From: Vineibacter terrae
GTDB taxonomy: Bacteria > Pseudomonadota > Alphaproteobacteria > Reyranellales > Reyranellaceae
Assembly: GCF_008039615.1 (NCBI RefSeq)
Contig: NZ_VDUZ01000032.1
Location: forward strand, 44,892-108,891
Direction of reading: 5' to 3'
DNA: 64,000 nucleotides
The translations under genes were made by a program, and so were the position numbers. Shown in pieces: positions 45,033 to 54,641 of the stretch; the stretch's first letter is position 1, and each line of letters starts with the position of its first letter. The notes below the pieces were generated by a model. It saw only the letters and a program-made list of their open reading frames with translations. It made no database searches and was not told the DNA's origin.

Positions 45033-45389
45033 TCAGCGCCGGCCGGCCTCGATCGTCTTGACGGCGGCCGCGATCGCGCGCTGCACGTCCTCGGATTGCT
45101 GCGCGATGGCCTGCGCCAGCGTGCCGATCTGGTGACGCAGGCCGTGCACCTGGTCGATCAGGTCGACCACCGTCTCCAGCGACTCGTCGTCGAACGACAG
45201 ATCCTCGCTCAGCTCGTAGAGCAGGGACACGCGCGCGGCGTCGACCGGGGTGAAGCCGCAGCACAGGTCGCCGCCCTGGGCGGCGCCCTGCACGTCGACC
45301 GGCCGCAGCAGGCCGCGCTCGATCCAGGCTTCGATGCGCGTCACCGTCAGGCGCTGGTGCCGGTGCACGAGGTCGTCGAGGGTGATCAT
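45033..45389 (-). CDS. cbpM: Chaperone modulator CbpM-like protein
   Basis: 118-residue MerR-like helical protein. CbpM binds the J-domain of CbpA and blocks its DnaK co-chaperone and DNA-binding activities. The N-terminal winged-helix-like part (RIEAWIERGLLRPV) and the helical C-terminus (VVDLIDQVHGLRHQIGTLAQ) fit. The start overlaps the cbpA stop by four bases (ATGA), the same pairing as in E. coli cbpAM. Confidence 0.85.
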   Translation of the reverse strand: MITLDDLVHRHQRLTVTRIEAWIERGLLRPVDVQGAAQGGDLCCGFTPVDAARVSLLYELSEDLSFDDESLETVVDLIDQVHGLRHQIGTLAQAIAQQSEDVQRAIAAAVKTIEAGRR

Positions 45390-46303
45390 GTGAAGCGCTC
45401 CATGTCATGGCGCGGATCATACGCCTTGCCGGCTTGCCAGCCTTCGAGGAATGCCTTCAGCGCCTCATCGGGCTGGTCGGGCAGCACGACGCGCAGCTTC
45501 ACGTACTGGTCGCCCCGCACGCCCGACTTGCGATCGAGCACGCCGCGGCCTTTGAGGCGCAGGGTGCTGCCGGCGTTGGAGCCGGCAGGCACCGTCAGCA
45601 TGACGGCGCCGCCGATCGTGGGGACGCGCACCTTGCCGCCGAGCACCGCCTCGTTCAGCGTCACCGGCAGCTCCATGTGGATGTTGGAGTCGCGGCGCTC
45701 GAAGAAGGCATGCGGCTCGATATGCAGCTCGACATAGGCGTCGCCGGCCGGGCCGCCATTGGGATCGGGCAGGCCCTGACCCTTGAGCCGCAGCGTTTGC
45801 CGGTCGGTCGCCCCCTCGGGGATGTCGATCTCCAGCGACCGCCCGTCAGGCAGGCCCACCCGCTGGCGCCCGCCGCGGGCCGCGATCAGGAAGGGCACCG
45901 CCAGCGTGAAGGACAGGGAGCCGCCGCCCGCGAAGCCGCGGCCGAAGCCGCCGCGCGCGCCGAACATCTCCGAGAAGACGCCGCCCAGGTCGGCGAAATC
46001 CTCCGACGTGCCGGTGCGGTAGTAGCGTTCGGCGCCGGGGCCGGTGGCATGCTCGCGCCAGTAGCCGCGCGGCGGCACCTCCTGGCCTGTCGCGTCGATC
46101 TCGCCGGCATCGAAGCGCCGTCTCTTGTCGGCGTCCGACAGCAGGTCGTGCGCTGCCGAGATCTCCTTGAACTTGGCTTCGGCGGCCTTGTCGCCCGGAT
46201 TCAGGTCGGGATGGTGCTTCTTGGCCAGGCGCCGGTATGCCTTGCGGATATCGTCCGCCGACGCCGTTTTCGACACGCCCAGCAATTCATACGGGTCCTG
46301 CAT
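45386..46303 (-). CDS. cbpA: DnaJ-like co-chaperone CbpA
   Basis: 305-residue class B J-protein. The J domain spans residues 3-70 with the HPD motif in KKHHPDLNPGDK near residue 32. A Gly-rich linker (GARGGFGRGFAGGG) is at about 120-133. Two beta-rich C-terminal substrate-binding domains follow (SLEIDIPEGATDRQTLRLKG, and NEAVLGGKVRVPTIGG). There is no zinc-finger domain, which separates it from DnaJ. ATG 46303 gives MQDPYELLGVSKTAS. It works with DnaK and is held in check by CbpM. Confidence 0.9.
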   Translation of the reverse strand: MQDPYELLGVSKTASADDIRKAYRRLAKKHHPDLNPGDKAAEAKFKEISAAHDLLSDADKRRRFDAGEIDATGQEVPPRGYWREHATGPGAERYYRTGTSEDFADLGGVFSEMFGARGGFGRGFAGGGSLSFTLAVPFLIAARGGRQRVGLPDGRSLEIDIPEGATDRQTLRLKGQGLPDPNGGPAGDAYVELHIEPHAFFERRDSNIHMELPVTLNEAVLGGKVRVPTIGGAVMLTVPAGSNAGSTLRLKGRGVLDRKSGVRGDQYVKLRVVLPDQPDEALKAFLEGWQAGKAYDPRHDMERFT

Positions 46304-46555
46304 GCTTGGTTCCCTACGGCAGCGGATGACGGCTCGCCGCCGCGCCACCGGGCAGGGGCCGTTACAGCGTCCAACACCAATACAAACGTAGTGCGCGCGG
46401 CAAGTGCAACAAGCCCTTGCCTGCCGGCTGGCCAGGACAGGTTGGGCAGTTGACCGAAACATTCTTGCACAGATCGGCGAAATTTTAATCGGATTTGCCG
46501 CCGGCCGCTGCTCGTGATGTCATGATGTCGTCATTGCGTCGATTGGGGGAGACAA

Positions 46556-47833
46556 ATGCGCTCGCCGAAGCTCACCACGGTCATCTTCATCGGCATGGTG
46601 CTGGGCATTCTGGTGGGGTGGGCCTGCCACAGCCTGTGGCCTGATCCCAAGATCGCGAAATCGATCGCCGACTACATCTCGCTGCTGACCGATATCTTCC
46701 TGCGCCTCATCAAGATGATCATCGCGCCGCTGGTGTTCACGACCCTGGTGGTGGGCGTGGCGCATATGGGCGAGCCCAAGGCGATCGGCCGCATCGGCGG
46801 CAAGGCGATGCTGTGGTTCATCAGCGCTTCGCTGGTGTCGCTGCTGCTGGGCATGGTGATGGTCAACATCCTGCAGCCCGGCGTCGGCCTCAACCTGGTC
46901 GACAACGGCGCCACGACCAACCTGAAGACCTCGTCGCTGTCGCTGAAGGAGTTCGTCACCCACCTGGTGCCCAAGAGCGCCGTCGAGGCGATGGCCACCA
47001 ACGAGATCCTGCAGATCGTGGTGTTCTCGCTGTTCTTCGGCGTCGCCGCGGCGGCCATGGGCGAGCGCGCCAAGCCGCTGGTCGAGATCATCGACCAGGC
47101 CTCGCACGTCATCCTCAAGATCACGGGCTACATCATGGGCCTGGCGCCGATCGCGGTGTTCGCCGCCATGGCCGCCACGGTCACGACCCAGGGGCTGGGG
47201 ATCCTGGTGACCTACGGCAAGTTCATGGCCGAGTTCTACCTCAGCCTCGCCATCCTATGGGGCGTGCTGATCTTCGCCGGGTTCCTGTTCCTGCAGGGCG
47301 GCGTCCTCCGGCTCGTGTCGCTGATCCGTGAGCCGTTCCTGCTGGCCTTCAGCACGGCCAGCAGCGAGGCGGCCTACCCGGTCACCATGGCCCAGCTCGA
47401 GAAGCTGCCGGTCAGCAAGCGCATCATCAGCTTCGTGCTGCCCATGGGCTATTCCTTCAATCTCGACGGCTCGATGATGTACTGCACCTTCGCGGTCATC
47501 TTCATCGCCCAGGCCTACAACATCGAGCTGAGCCTGGTGCAGCAGGTCACCATGCTGCTGGTCCTGATGCTGACCAGCAAGGGCATGGCCGGCGTGCCGC
47601 GCGCGTCGCTGGTGGTGATCGCCGCCACCCTGGCCAGCTTCAACCTGCCCGAGGCCGGCCTGCTGCTGCTGCTGGGCATCGACCAGTTCCTCGACATGGG
47701 CCGCTCCGCCACCAACGTGGTGGGCAACAGCCTGGCCACGGCCGTGGTGGCGAAGTGGGAGGGCGAGAAGATCAGCGGCGAGGCGCCATCGGAAATGCCG
47801 CCGGGGCAGCCGGCTGCCGTGCCGGCGCAGTAG
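46556..47833 (+). CDS. DAACS-family dicarboxylate/amino acid:cation symporter
   Basis: 425-residue inner-membrane symporter of the GltP/DctA family. Eight hydrophobic segments and two re-entrant hairpins are expected. Characteristic stretches are RLIKMIIAPLVFTTLVVGVA near residue 45, AFSTASSEAAYPVTM near 265 (serine-rich hairpin), LPMGYSFNLDGSMMYCTFAV near 295 and the C-terminal DQFLDMGRSATNVVGNSLAT near 378. A GGGGGAGAC site precedes ATG 46556. It would import C4-dicarboxylates, aspartate or glutamate. A binding-protein gene follows after seven bases. Confidence 0.92.
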   Translation: MRSPKLTTVIFIGMVLGILVGWACHSLWPDPKIAKSIADYISLLTDIFLRLIKMIIAPLVFTTLVVGVAHMGEPKAIGRIGGKAMLWFISASLVSLLLGMVMVNILQPGVGLNLVDNGATTNLKTSSLSLKEFVTHLVPKSAVEAMATNEILQIVVFSLFFGVAAAAMGERAKPLVEIIDQASHVILKITGYIMGLAPIAVFAAMAATVTTQGLGILVTYGKFMAEFYLSLAILWGVLIFAGFLFLQGGVLRLVSLIREPFLLAFSTASSEAAYPVTMAQLEKLPVSKRIISFVLPMGYSFNLDGSMMYCTFAVIFIAQAYNIELSLVQQVTMLLVLMLTSKGMAGVPRASLVVIAATLASFNLPEAGLLLLLGIDQFLDMGRSATNVVGNSLATAVVAKWEGEKISGEAPSEMPPGQPAAVPAQ

Positions 47834-47840
47834 GTGCGCC

Positions 47841-48746
47841 GTGCGCCACCTAGGCACCCGGCGTCGGGCTGCATCGGCCGGCCTGGCCGTCGCGCTGGCG
47901 CTTGCCGTCGCGTCGCCGGCCGGCGCCGACGAGCTGACCGGCACGCTGAAGAAGGTGAAGGAGAGCCGCAGCATCGTGATCGGCTATCGTGAAGCCTCGG
48001 TGCCGTTCTCCTTCCTCAACCGGGCCGGCCAGCCGATCGGCTATTCGATCGACCTGTGCGGCGAGATCGTCAACGACGTGGTCGATACCCTGGGCGTCGA
48101 CGTCGCGATCAAGTACCGCGCGGTGACGTCGGCATCGCGCATCCCGGCGGTGCAGGCGGGCGACATCGACCTGGAATGCGGCTCGACCACCGGCAACACC
48201 GAGCGCAAGAAGCTGGTGGCGTTCTCGCCGGTCTTCTTCGTCTCCGGCACCAAGCTGATGGTGAGGAAGACGGCGCCGGTCGCGTCGTATCGCGACCTGC
48301 GCGACAAGACCGTGGTGGTGACGGCGGGCACGACCAACGAGGCCGCCTTGCGCGCCATCGTCGAGCGCCAGAAGGTCCCCATCAAGATCGTCGTCGGCAA
48401 GGACCACGACGAGTCGTTCCGCATGCTCGAGAGCGGTTCGGCCGATGCTTTCGCCACCGACGACGTGCTGCTGTACGGGCTGATGGCGACGGCGAAGTCG
48501 GGCGGCGACTACAAGGTCGTTGGCGACTTCCTGTCATACGATCCTTACGGCCTGATGTTCCGCAAGGATGATCCCGATTTCGCCGCCGTGGTCGACCGCA
48601 CCTTCAAGCGCCTCGCCGAGGGCCGCGACCTGGTGCAGCTCTATGATCGCTGGTTCCTGATGCGCCTGCCCACCGGCGAGCGGCTGAACCTGCCGATGAG
48701 CCCGCAGCTCGAGGAGATGTTCCGGGTCCTGGGGGTGCCAGAATAA
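47841..48746 (+). CDS. Periplasmic amino-acid-type substrate-binding protein (family 3), orphan
   Basis: 301-residue binding protein like glutamate/aspartate GltI. The N-terminus has a Sec signal (residues 1-30, cut after SPAGA). Family signatures are SIVIGYREASVPFSFLN near residue 45, YSIDLCGEIVNDVV near 69 and ECGSTTGNTERKKLVAFSPVFF near 113. Start is GTG 47841, seven bases after the symporter stop, so the two are co-transcribed. No ABC permease or ATPase gene is adjacent, which is odd for this family. Confidence 0.88.
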   Translation: MRHLGTRRRAASAGLAVALALAVASPAGADELTGTLKKVKESRSIVIGYREASVPFSFLNRAGQPIGYSIDLCGEIVNDVVDTLGVDVAIKYRAVTSASRIPAVQAGDIDLECGSTTGNTERKKLVAFSPVFFVSGTKLMVRKTAPVASYRDLRDKTVVVTAGTTNEAALRAIVERQKVPIKIVVGKDHDESFRMLESGSADAFATDDVLLYGLMATAKSGGDYKVVGDFLSYDPYGLMFRKDDPDFAAVVDRTFKRLAEGRDLVQLYDRWFLMRLPTGERLNLPMSPQLEEMFRVLGVPE

Positions 48747-48762
48747 GCGGCGGGGCAGTTGA

Positions 48763-48789
48763 AAGCCGCAGCCAGGGCGGCTGCGGCTT
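48763..48789. terminator. Hairpin between convergent genes
   Basis: AAGCCGCAGCC and GGCTGCGGCTT form a perfect 11-bp stem with loop AGGGC, placed between the binding-protein gene and the convergent Spy-like gene. There is no U-run on either side longer than two or three, so it may be a weak or Rho-assisted bidirectional terminator. Confidence 0.55.
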
Positions 48790-48824
48790 CATCGAGGTCG
48801 GAAGGGGCGTCGGACGCGACGGCC

Positions 48825-49403
48825 TTAGCGCGTCTGGCCGGCAGGCGGCTGCGGCGGGCTGACATTGCCGGCAGGGTCCGGACCCTGGCGGTGCATCATG
48901 TGCTTGCCGTGCATGCCGCGTGCCCACTGGTTGTGGCCGATGCGCGCCACCATCTCCGCGAGCTGCTTCTTCTGCTCATCGTTGAGGGACGGCGACAGCT
49001 TCTCGACCGCCTGGCGCAAGCCCTTGGTGGTCTCCAGCATCGCGGTCAGGCCTTTCTCGCGCTGGGCGAGCTGGGTGGCGGCATCCGGCGGCGTGGCCGG
49101 CCGCGCCGTCGCGGCGCGCTCGTTGCAATGCTGCTGCATCGGCTGCATCGCCGCCTTGGCTTCCTGCGTGAAGGTCTGCCAGGCGCTCTTCTGCTGGTCG
49201 TTGATGCCGAGCTTGACCTCGCTGTAGGCGAGGCGGCCGGCCAGCCGGGCCGGCATCTCGGCGCAGACGCGCTGCATCATGGCCTGCCGGCGCTCGGGCG
49301 ACGGCCCGTGATCGCCCTTGGGAGCGGTTTGCGCGATGGCGGTTCCACCGACAAGCGCCAGTCCCACGACCAGGCCAGCCAAGAGATCTTTTCTGCCCAA
49401 CAT
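48825..49403 (-). CDS. Spy/CpxP-like periplasmic LTxxQ protein
   Basis: 192-residue exported helical protein. A signal peptide covers residues 1-25 (LLAGLVVGLALVGGTAIA). Two LTxxQ-like repeats appear as LGINDQQKSAWQTF near residue 66 and LNDEQKKQLAEMV near 140, the Spy/CpxP feature involved in periplasmic chaperoning or envelope-stress sensing. The His/Met-rich C-terminus (HGKHMMHR) suggests metal contact. ATG 49403 is preferred over 49409 because the AAGGAG site is too close to the latter. Confidence 0.78.
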   Translation of the reverse strand: MLGRKDLLAGLVVGLALVGGTAIAQTAPKGDHGPSPERRQAMMQRVCAEMPARLAGRLAYSEVKLGINDQQKSAWQTFTQEAKAAMQPMQQHCNERAATARPATPPDAATQLAQREKGLTAMLETTKGLRQAVEKLSPSLNDEQKKQLAEMVARIGHNQWARGMHGKHMMHRQGPDPAGNVSPPQPPAGQTR

Positions 49404-49526
49404 CTGCATACTCCTTCGGGACGGAGGAGAGGTCCCACCGTCCTTACGCAGAGAGGTGCGTCAGCATCCCCGGCAGCGATGGCGCAATTCCAGGCTCACG
49501 CCACGGTGATCAGCCGAGTGCGCGCC

Positions 49527-50780
49527 TCACACGGCGCGGACCAGGGCATGGCGCTTCTTGCCGGCCGACAGCTTGATGCGCCCATCGGCGCCTGTATCGG
49601 TCAGCGAGACCGGCTGGGTCTCGGATGTCACGGCTGCGTCGTTGACCCGCGCGCCGCCGCCCTTGATGAGGCGGCGCGCCTCGCCCTTGCTGTCGGCGAG
49701 GCCTGCCTCGGCGAACAGCTCGAAGGCCGGCACCCCGGCCTGCAGGCGCGCGCGTGCGATCTCGACCGTAGGCAGGTCGGCCGCGAGGGTGCCTTGCTCG
49801 AAGGTCTGGCGCGCCGTCTCGGCGGCCTGAGCCGCCGCCACCTTGCCGTGGCACAGGCCGGTCACCTCGGTGGCCAGGATCTTCTTGGCTTCGTTGATCT
49901 CGGCGCCGCCGAGCGCCTCCAGCCGCGCCACCTCCTCGAGCGGCAGCTCGGTGAAGAGCCGCAGGAAGCGGCCGACATCGGCATCCTCGGTGTTGCGCCA
50001 GTACTGCCAGAAATCATACGTCGACAGACGGCTGCCGTTCAGCCACACCGCGCCGGCCGCGGTCTTGCCCATCTTCGCGCCCGAGCTCGTGGCCAGCAGC
50101 GGCGAGGTGAGGGCGAACAGCTCGGCGCCCGCCATGCGGCGGCCCAGGTCGGCGCCCATCACGATGTTGCCCCACTGGTCCGAGCCACCCATCTGCACCA
50201 TGCAGAGGTGACGCTTCCACAGCTCGACGAAATCGTAGGACTGCAGGATCATGTAGTTGAACTCGAGGAACGTCAGCGGCTGGTCGCGCTCCAGGCGCAG
50301 CCGCACCGAGTCCATGGTCAGCATGCGGTTGACCGAGAAATGGCGGCCGACATCGCGCAGCAGCGGGATGTAGAGCAGCGTGTCGAGCCAGTCGGCGTTG
50401 TTGGCCATCACCGCGTCGGTCGCGCCGTCGCCGAACGTCAGGTAATTGGCGAACGTGCCCTTGATGCTCGCCATGTTGGCGACGATCTGCTCGTCCGTCA
50501 GCAGCTGGCGCGTCTCGTCGCGGCCCGACGGGTCGCCGATCTTGGTCGTGCCGCCGCCCATCAGCGCGATCGGCTTGTGCCCCGTCTTCTGCCACCAGCG
50601 CAGCAGCATGATCTGCAGCAGGTGGCCGACATGCAGGGAGTCGGCAGTGCAGTCGAATCCGATATAGGCGACGCGTGGTCCGGTGGCGAGCAGCTCGTCC
50701 AGGCGCTCGGCGTCGCTGCACTGGTGCACCATGCCGCGCGCGTGCACGGTGCGCATGAATTCGGACTTGAACGTCGACAT
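49527..50780 (-). CDS. tyrS: Tyrosyl-tRNA synthetase
   Basis: 417-residue class I aminoacyl-tRNA synthetase. The HIGH-type motif is in [13 protein letters not shown] near residue 46 and the KMSKS-type motif reads SSGAKMGKT near 230. Tyrosine-specific stretches include YIGFDCTAD and [13 protein letters not shown] near 190. A C-terminal S4 RNA-binding domain (residues 350-417, [16 protein letters not shown]) contacts tRNA. ATG 50780 ([16 protein letters not shown]) is chosen. It is divergent from anmK. Confidence 0.95.
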   Translation of the reverse strand: MSTFKSEFMRTVHARGMVHQCSDAERLDELLATGPRVAYIGFDCTADSLHVGHLLQIMLLRWWQKTGHKPIALMGGGTTKIGDPSGRDETRQLLTDEQIVANMASIKGTFANYLTFGDGATDAVMANNADWLDTLLYIPLLRDVGRHFSVNRMLTMDSVRLRLERDQPLTFLEFNYMILQSYDFVELWKRHLCMVQMGGSDQWGNIVMGADLGRRMAGAELFALTSPLLATSSGAKMGKTAAGAVWLNGSRLSTYDFWQYWRNTEDADVGRFLRLFTELPLEEVARLEALGGAEINEAKKILATEVTGLCHGKVAAAQAAETARQTFEQGTLAADLPTVEIARARLQAGVPAFELFAEAGLADSKGEARRLIKGGGARVNDAAVTSETQPVSLTDTGADGRIKLSAGKKRHALVRAV

Positions 50781-50886
50781 ATCGCTGCCGCTAATGGATG
50801 GTGGCCGGCCGCCAGCCGGCTGGCGGCGGTCCTGTAGCACGGCGTAGGGGATGCGAACAACGCGGCGTTCCCCCGAGGACACGGTC

Positions 50887-52011
50887 ATGGACGATCTGCT
50901 GAGGCGCGCGCGGCGCGGCGAGATGTTGCGGGTGATGGGCCTCATGAGCGGCACCTCGCTCGACGGCGTCGACGTGGCCGTGATCGAGACGGACGGCGAG
51001 CAGATCCGGGCCTTCGGGCCATCGCTGACGATGCCCTACGGCGAGGAGGTCCGCGACGCGGTGCGGCTGGTGCTGGGCGCCGATGCGCCGACGCCGCAGA
51101 CCGAGCGTGCCGGACGGCTGCTGACCCAGGCGCATCGCGACGCCATCGCCGCGCTCTTCGCCGATCACCCCGGCCTGCGTCCGGCGGATGTCGATGCGAT
51201 CGGCTTCCACGGCCAGACCATCACGCACCGGCCGCAGCGGCGCTTCACATGGCAGATCGGCGATGGTGCCTGGCTGGCGCGTGCGACCGGCCGGCCGGTG
51301 GTCGCCGATTTCCGGTCGGCCGATGTCGCCGCCGGCGGGCAGGGCGCACCGCTGGTCCCGGTCTATCACCAGGCCCTGGTGCGCCGCGCGGTCGATGGCG
51401 GCGGGCTGCGGCTTCCGGTTGCCGTGCTCAATATCGGCGGCGTGGCCAACGTCACCTGGATCGGGGCCGACGGCACCCTGCTGGCATTCGACACCGGGCC
51501 TGGCAATGCCCCTCTCGACGACTGGCTCCGCCAGCATGGCAGCCTGCCGTTCGATCGCGATGGCGAGATATCGCGTGCCGGGACGGTCGATCAGGCCCGG
51601 ATAGGGCAATTCTTATCTTCATCTTATTTTTCTATAAAGCCGCCAAAGTCATTGGATAGAAATGATTTTCTTTCCAATATTGCCTCCGGCCTGTCGCTTG
51701 CCGACGGGGCTGCCACCCTGGCCTGGGCATGCGCTGCCGCGATCGCGGCTGCCGTCAGGGCGATGCCGCAGCCGCCGATGGCTTGGTTTGTATGCGGCGG
51801 TGGTGCGAAAAATACTACAATTATCAATAATATAGAACGTATATCTAATATTTCAGTTGAGAAATGTCCGGCGGAGTGGGTGGGCGATATGGTCGAGGCG
51901 CAGGCGTTCGGCTTCCTCGCCGCCCGCAGCCTGCGCGGCCTGCCGTTGAGCTTCCCGACCACGACCGGGGTGCCGGCGCCGCTATGCGGCGGCCGGCTGT
52001 TCGCGCCATAA
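50887..52011 (+). CDS. anmK: Anhydro-N-acetylmuramic acid kinase
   Basis: 374-residue sugar kinase that phosphorylates and hydrolyses 1,6-anhydro-MurNAc to MurNAc-6-P for cell-wall recycling. Signatures are [16 protein letters not shown] near residue 18, [13 protein letters not shown] near 105, [14 protein letters not shown] near 205 and [10 protein letters not shown] near 255. ATG 50887 is preferred over a GTG/ATG frame upstream. Two sharply bounded AT-rich patches (51602-51690 and 51805-51870) break the GC-rich codon use, yet the protein stays conserved through them. Confidence 0.93.
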   Translation: MDDLLRRARRGEMLRVMGLMSGTSLDGVDVAVIETDGEQIRAFGPSLTMPYGEEVRDAVRLVLGADAPTPQTERAGRLLTQAHRDAIAALFADHPGLRPADVDAIGFHGQTITHRPQRRFTWQIGDGAWLARATGRPVVADFRSADVAAGGQGAPLVPVYHQALVRRAVDGGGLRLPVAVLNIGGVANVTWIGADGTLLAFDTGPGNAPLDDWLRQHGSLPFDRDGEISRAGTVDQARIGQFLSSSYFSIKPPKSLDRNDFLSNIASGLSLADGAATLAWACAAAIAAAVRAMPQPPMAWFVCGGGAKNTTIINNIERISNISVEKCPAEWVGDMVEAQAFGFLAARSLRGLPLSFPTTTGVPAPLCGGRLFAP

Positions 52012-52013
52012 CC

Positions 52014-52679
52014 CTAGGTTTTTTCTTCTGGCTTCGGCTGCTCCGTCATCGATTTGGTGACGTAGCGGTCGACCTCGACGGCCAGCTTGTCCAGGCTGTC
52101 ATGGAAGAAATGGTTGGCGCCCTTCACGGTACGTGAGTCGACCGTTATGCCCTTCTGCTGCGACAGCCGGGCCACCAGCTTGGCGATGTCGGCAGCCGGG
52201 ACGACCTCGTCCCTGTCGCCGTGCACGATCAGGCCGGATGACGGGCAGGGCGCCAGGAAGGCGAAGTCATAGCTGTTGGCGGGCGGCGCGACGGAGATGA
52301 AGCCGTCGATCTCCGGGCGGCGCATCAGCAGCTGCATGCCGATCCAGGCGCCGAAGGAGAAGCCCGCGACCCAGCATTGCTTGGCGTCCGGGTTCATGCT
52401 TTGCAGCCAGTCCAGCGACGCCGCTGCGTCGCTGAGCTCGCCCAGCCCGTTGTCGAAGGTGCCCTGGGAGCGTCCGACGCCACGGAAATTGAAGCGCAGG
52501 ACGGAGAAGCCCCGAGTCGCGAAGACGTGGAACAGGGTGAACACCACCTTGTTGTTCATGTTGCCGCCGGCCTGAGGGTGCGGATGCAGCATGAGCGCAA
52601 TAGGCGCGTTCTTTTCCTTGCTCTGGTGGTAGCGGCCCTCCAGACGTCCATCGGGACCGGTATAGATTACATCAGGCAT
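52014..52679 (-). CDS. Alpha/beta hydrolase (COG2945-like)
   Basis: 221-residue serine hydrolase. The nucleophile elbow is GFSFGAW near residue 110 (Ser), the acid Asp lies in HGDRDEVVP near 155 and the His in KGANHFFHDSL near 188. The N-terminal LMLHPHPQAGGNMNNKVV and RFNFRGVGRSQG are typical of a group annotated as alpha/beta superfamily hydrolases of unknown substrate. It converges on anmK with two bases between stops and is divergent from iscR. Confidence 0.85.
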   Translation of the reverse strand: MPDVIYTGPDGRLEGRYHQSKEKNAPIALMLHPHPQAGGNMNNKVVFTLFHVFATRGFSVLRFNFRGVGRSQGTFDNGLGELSDAAASLDWLQSMNPDAKQCWVAGFSFGAWIGMQLLMRRPEIDGFISVAPPANSYDFAFLAPCPSSGLIVHGDRDEVVPAADIAKLVARLSQQKGITVDSRTVKGANHFFHDSLDKLAVEVDRYVTKSMTEQPKPEEKT

Positions 52680-52717
52680 GCCCTACCTGTTACGCTGCGC
52701 TCGCGCGCCCTTTTCAA

Positions 52718-52742
52718 GTATCCGAGCCACACGCTCGGATAC
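52718..52742. promoter_or_regulatory. Perfect 10-bp inverted repeat upstream of iscR
   Basis: GTATCCGAGC and GCTCGGATAC flank CACAC. It lies between the hydrolase start and the iscR promoter. It may be an operator for the divergent pair or a transcript hairpin. It does not match the known IscR box as I recall it. Confidence 0.5.
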
Positions 52743-52777
52743 CATATCGTTGGTATGCTGAAACCCGGCCGAAAAAC

Positions 52778-52806
52778 TTGACCAACGCACTTGGGCTTTC
52801 TATATG
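52778..52806 (+). promoter_or_regulatory. Sigma-70-type promoter of the isc operon
   Basis: TTGACC (52778-52783) and TATATG (52801-52806) are separated by exactly 17 bases. Transcription would begin near 52813, leaving about 150 bases of leader before the iscR start. Confidence 0.65.
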
Positions 52807-52966
52807 CTGTAGCGACAGCCGGTTCTTGACGCCGAGAATTCGTGTCTGCCGTCACTATCGGGGTCAGGTAGCGCGATTTCAAGAGCGATTTCAACGTGAT
52901 CGCGCATTAGGCAGTTCTGCGGCCGGTCATACCGCAGAGCGGACCTGGGTTGGATGGAGAATGATC

Positions 52967-53476
52967 ATGAGGCTGAGCACCAAGGGACGCTACGCTGTCA
53001 TGGCCATGGTCGATCTGGCACGCCACGGTGCGCAAAAGCCGGTCTCTCTGGCCGATATCTCGACCCGGCAGGAAATCTCGCTGTCCTATCTCGAGCAGCT
53101 TTTTGCCAGGCTGCGCCGCGGCGGCCTGGTCAAGAGCGTGCGCGGCCCCGGCGGCGGCTACCGCCTGGCCCACGGCGCCGGCGAGACACGGATTTCCGAC
53201 ATCATCCTGTCGGTCGACGAGCCGATAAAGGCGACGCGGTGCAAAACCGATTCGCCGCTGGGGTGCCATAGCGACAAGTCGCGCTGCCTGACCCACGACC
53301 TGTGGGCCGAGCTCGGCAACCAGATCCATCTGTACCTCAGCTCCGTGACCTTGCTCGACGTCGTCGAGAAGCGGGTGCTGGGCACGGCCCGTCCGTTCAC
53401 GGCGACGCAGGCGGACAGTGCGGCGATGCCGGCGCTGAGCACGCCGACGCCCGCCAACGCTGTCGCCGCGGAATAG
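52967..53476 (+). CDS. iscR: Rrf2-family iron-sulfur regulator IscR
   Basis: 169-residue [2Fe-2S] transcription factor controlling iron-sulfur biogenesis, first gene of the operon. The N-terminus MRLSTKGRYAVMAMVDLA starts a winged HTH. The cluster ligands are three Cys in RCKTDSPLGCHSDKSRC near residues 90-107, with His in LTHDLW after them. ATG 52967 is better spaced from GGAG than ATG 52961. The last 30 residues are an Ala/Thr/Pro tail. It likely represses its own operon when holding a cluster. Confidence 0.93.
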   Translation: MRLSTKGRYAVMAMVDLARHGAQKPVSLADISTRQEISLSYLEQLFARLRRGGLVKSVRGPGGGYRLAHGAGETRISDIILSVDEPIKATRCKTDSPLGCHSDKSRCLTHDLWAELGNQIHLYLSSVTLLDVVEKRVLGTARPFTATQADSAAMPALSTPTPANAVAAE

Positions 53477-53488
53477 GGCGCGCCATAC

Positions 53489-54625
53489 GTGACTGAGATG
53501 ATGACCCTTCGCGCCTACCTCGACCACAACGCCACGACCCCGATGCGCCCGCAGGCCATCGCGGCGATGGGCGAGGTTATGCGCGAGGTCGGCAACGCCT
53601 CGTCCGTGCATGCATTCGGCCGTGCCATGCGCGCCCAGGTCGACCGGGCGCGGACCTCGATCGCCGCGCTGGTGGGCGCGGCCGCCGCCGACCTGGTCTT
53701 CACGTCAGGCGGCACCGAGGCCAACAACACGGTTCTGCAGGCCGCAGGCCGGCGGCGGCTGATCGCATCCGCGGTCGAGCACGACAGCGTGCGCCTGGCC
53801 GCCGACGGCATCGTGCCGGCGCCGGTGAACGGCGACGGCGTGATCGACCTGGGCGCGCTGCAGCGCCTGCTGGCCGCATCGGATGAGCCGGCGCTGGTCA
53901 GCGTCATGCTGGCCAACAACGAGACCGGCGTCATCCAGCCCGTCGCCGCGGCCGCTCGCATCGCCCACGCGGCCGGCGCCGTGGTGCACTGCGATGCCGT
54001 GCAGGCGGCCGGCAAGCTCGAGATCGACATGGCGGCGCTGGGCGCCGACTACCTCACGGTCTCGGCGCACAAGCTGGGCGGCCCGCAGGGCGTCGGCGCG
54101 ATCGCGCTGCGTCCCGGTGTGGCCTTCGCGCCGATGCTGCGCGGCGGCGGCCAGGAACGTGGCCGGCGGGCCGGCACCGAGAACGTCGCCGGCATCGTCG
54201 GTTTCGGCGTCGCCGCCAAGATCGCGCTGCGGGAGCTGCCGCGGATGGCGGCGCTGGCCGCCTGGCGCGACAAGATGGAGCGCAGCCTGGCGCAGCTGGC
54301 GCCGGATGCCCACGTCTTCGGCTGCGGCGCAGCGCGGCTGCCCAACACGACATGTGTGGCGATGCCCGGCGTGGCCGCCACGACACAGCTGATGGCGCTG
54401 GACCTGGCGGGAATCGCCGTCAGCGCCGGCGCGGCCTGCTCGTCGGGCAAGGTGCGGCCCTCGCACGTGCTGGCGGCGATGGGCGCGAGCGACGCCGACT
54501 GCGCGTCGGCGCTGCGCATCAGCCTGGGCTGGACGACGCAGGCAGACGACATCGAGCGGCTCGTCGCCGCCTGGGGCGACCTGAATCGCCGGCTGAGCCC
54601 GGCAAACCGGCCGGCGGCGGCTTGA
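53489..54625 (+). CDS. Second cysteine desulfurase (NifS/IscS-like)
   Basis: 378-residue PLP enzyme of the NifS/IscS family, preceding iscS. The PLP Lys is in [13 protein letters not shown] near residue 195 and the sulfur-carrying Cys in [14 protein letters not shown] near 315. The opening [10 protein letters not shown] is typical. GTG 53489 or ATG 53498/53501 may be the start. It is shorter than IscS and distinct in sequence. Rickettsia isc loci also have two adjacent desulfurase genes. Whether this one serves IscU or another acceptor is unclear. Confidence 0.87.
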   Translation: MTEMMTLRAYLDHNATTPMRPQAIAAMGEVMREVGNASSVHAFGRAMRAQVDRARTSIAALVGAAAADLVFTSGGTEANNTVLQAAGRRRLIASAVEHDSVRLAADGIVPAPVNGDGVIDLGALQRLLAASDEPALVSVMLANNETGVIQPVAAAARIAHAAGAVVHCDAVQAAGKLEIDMAALGADYLTVSAHKLGGPQGVGAIALRPGVAFAPMLRGGGQERGRRAGTENVAGIVGFGVAAKIALRELPRMAALAAWRDKMERSLAQLAPDAHVFGCGAARLPNTTCVAMPGVAATTQLMALDLAGIAVSAGAACSSGKVRPSHVLAAMGASDADCASALRISLGWTTQADDIERLVAAWGDLNRRLSPANRPAAA

Positions 54626-54641
54626 GCTTGGAGAGTTGGCC

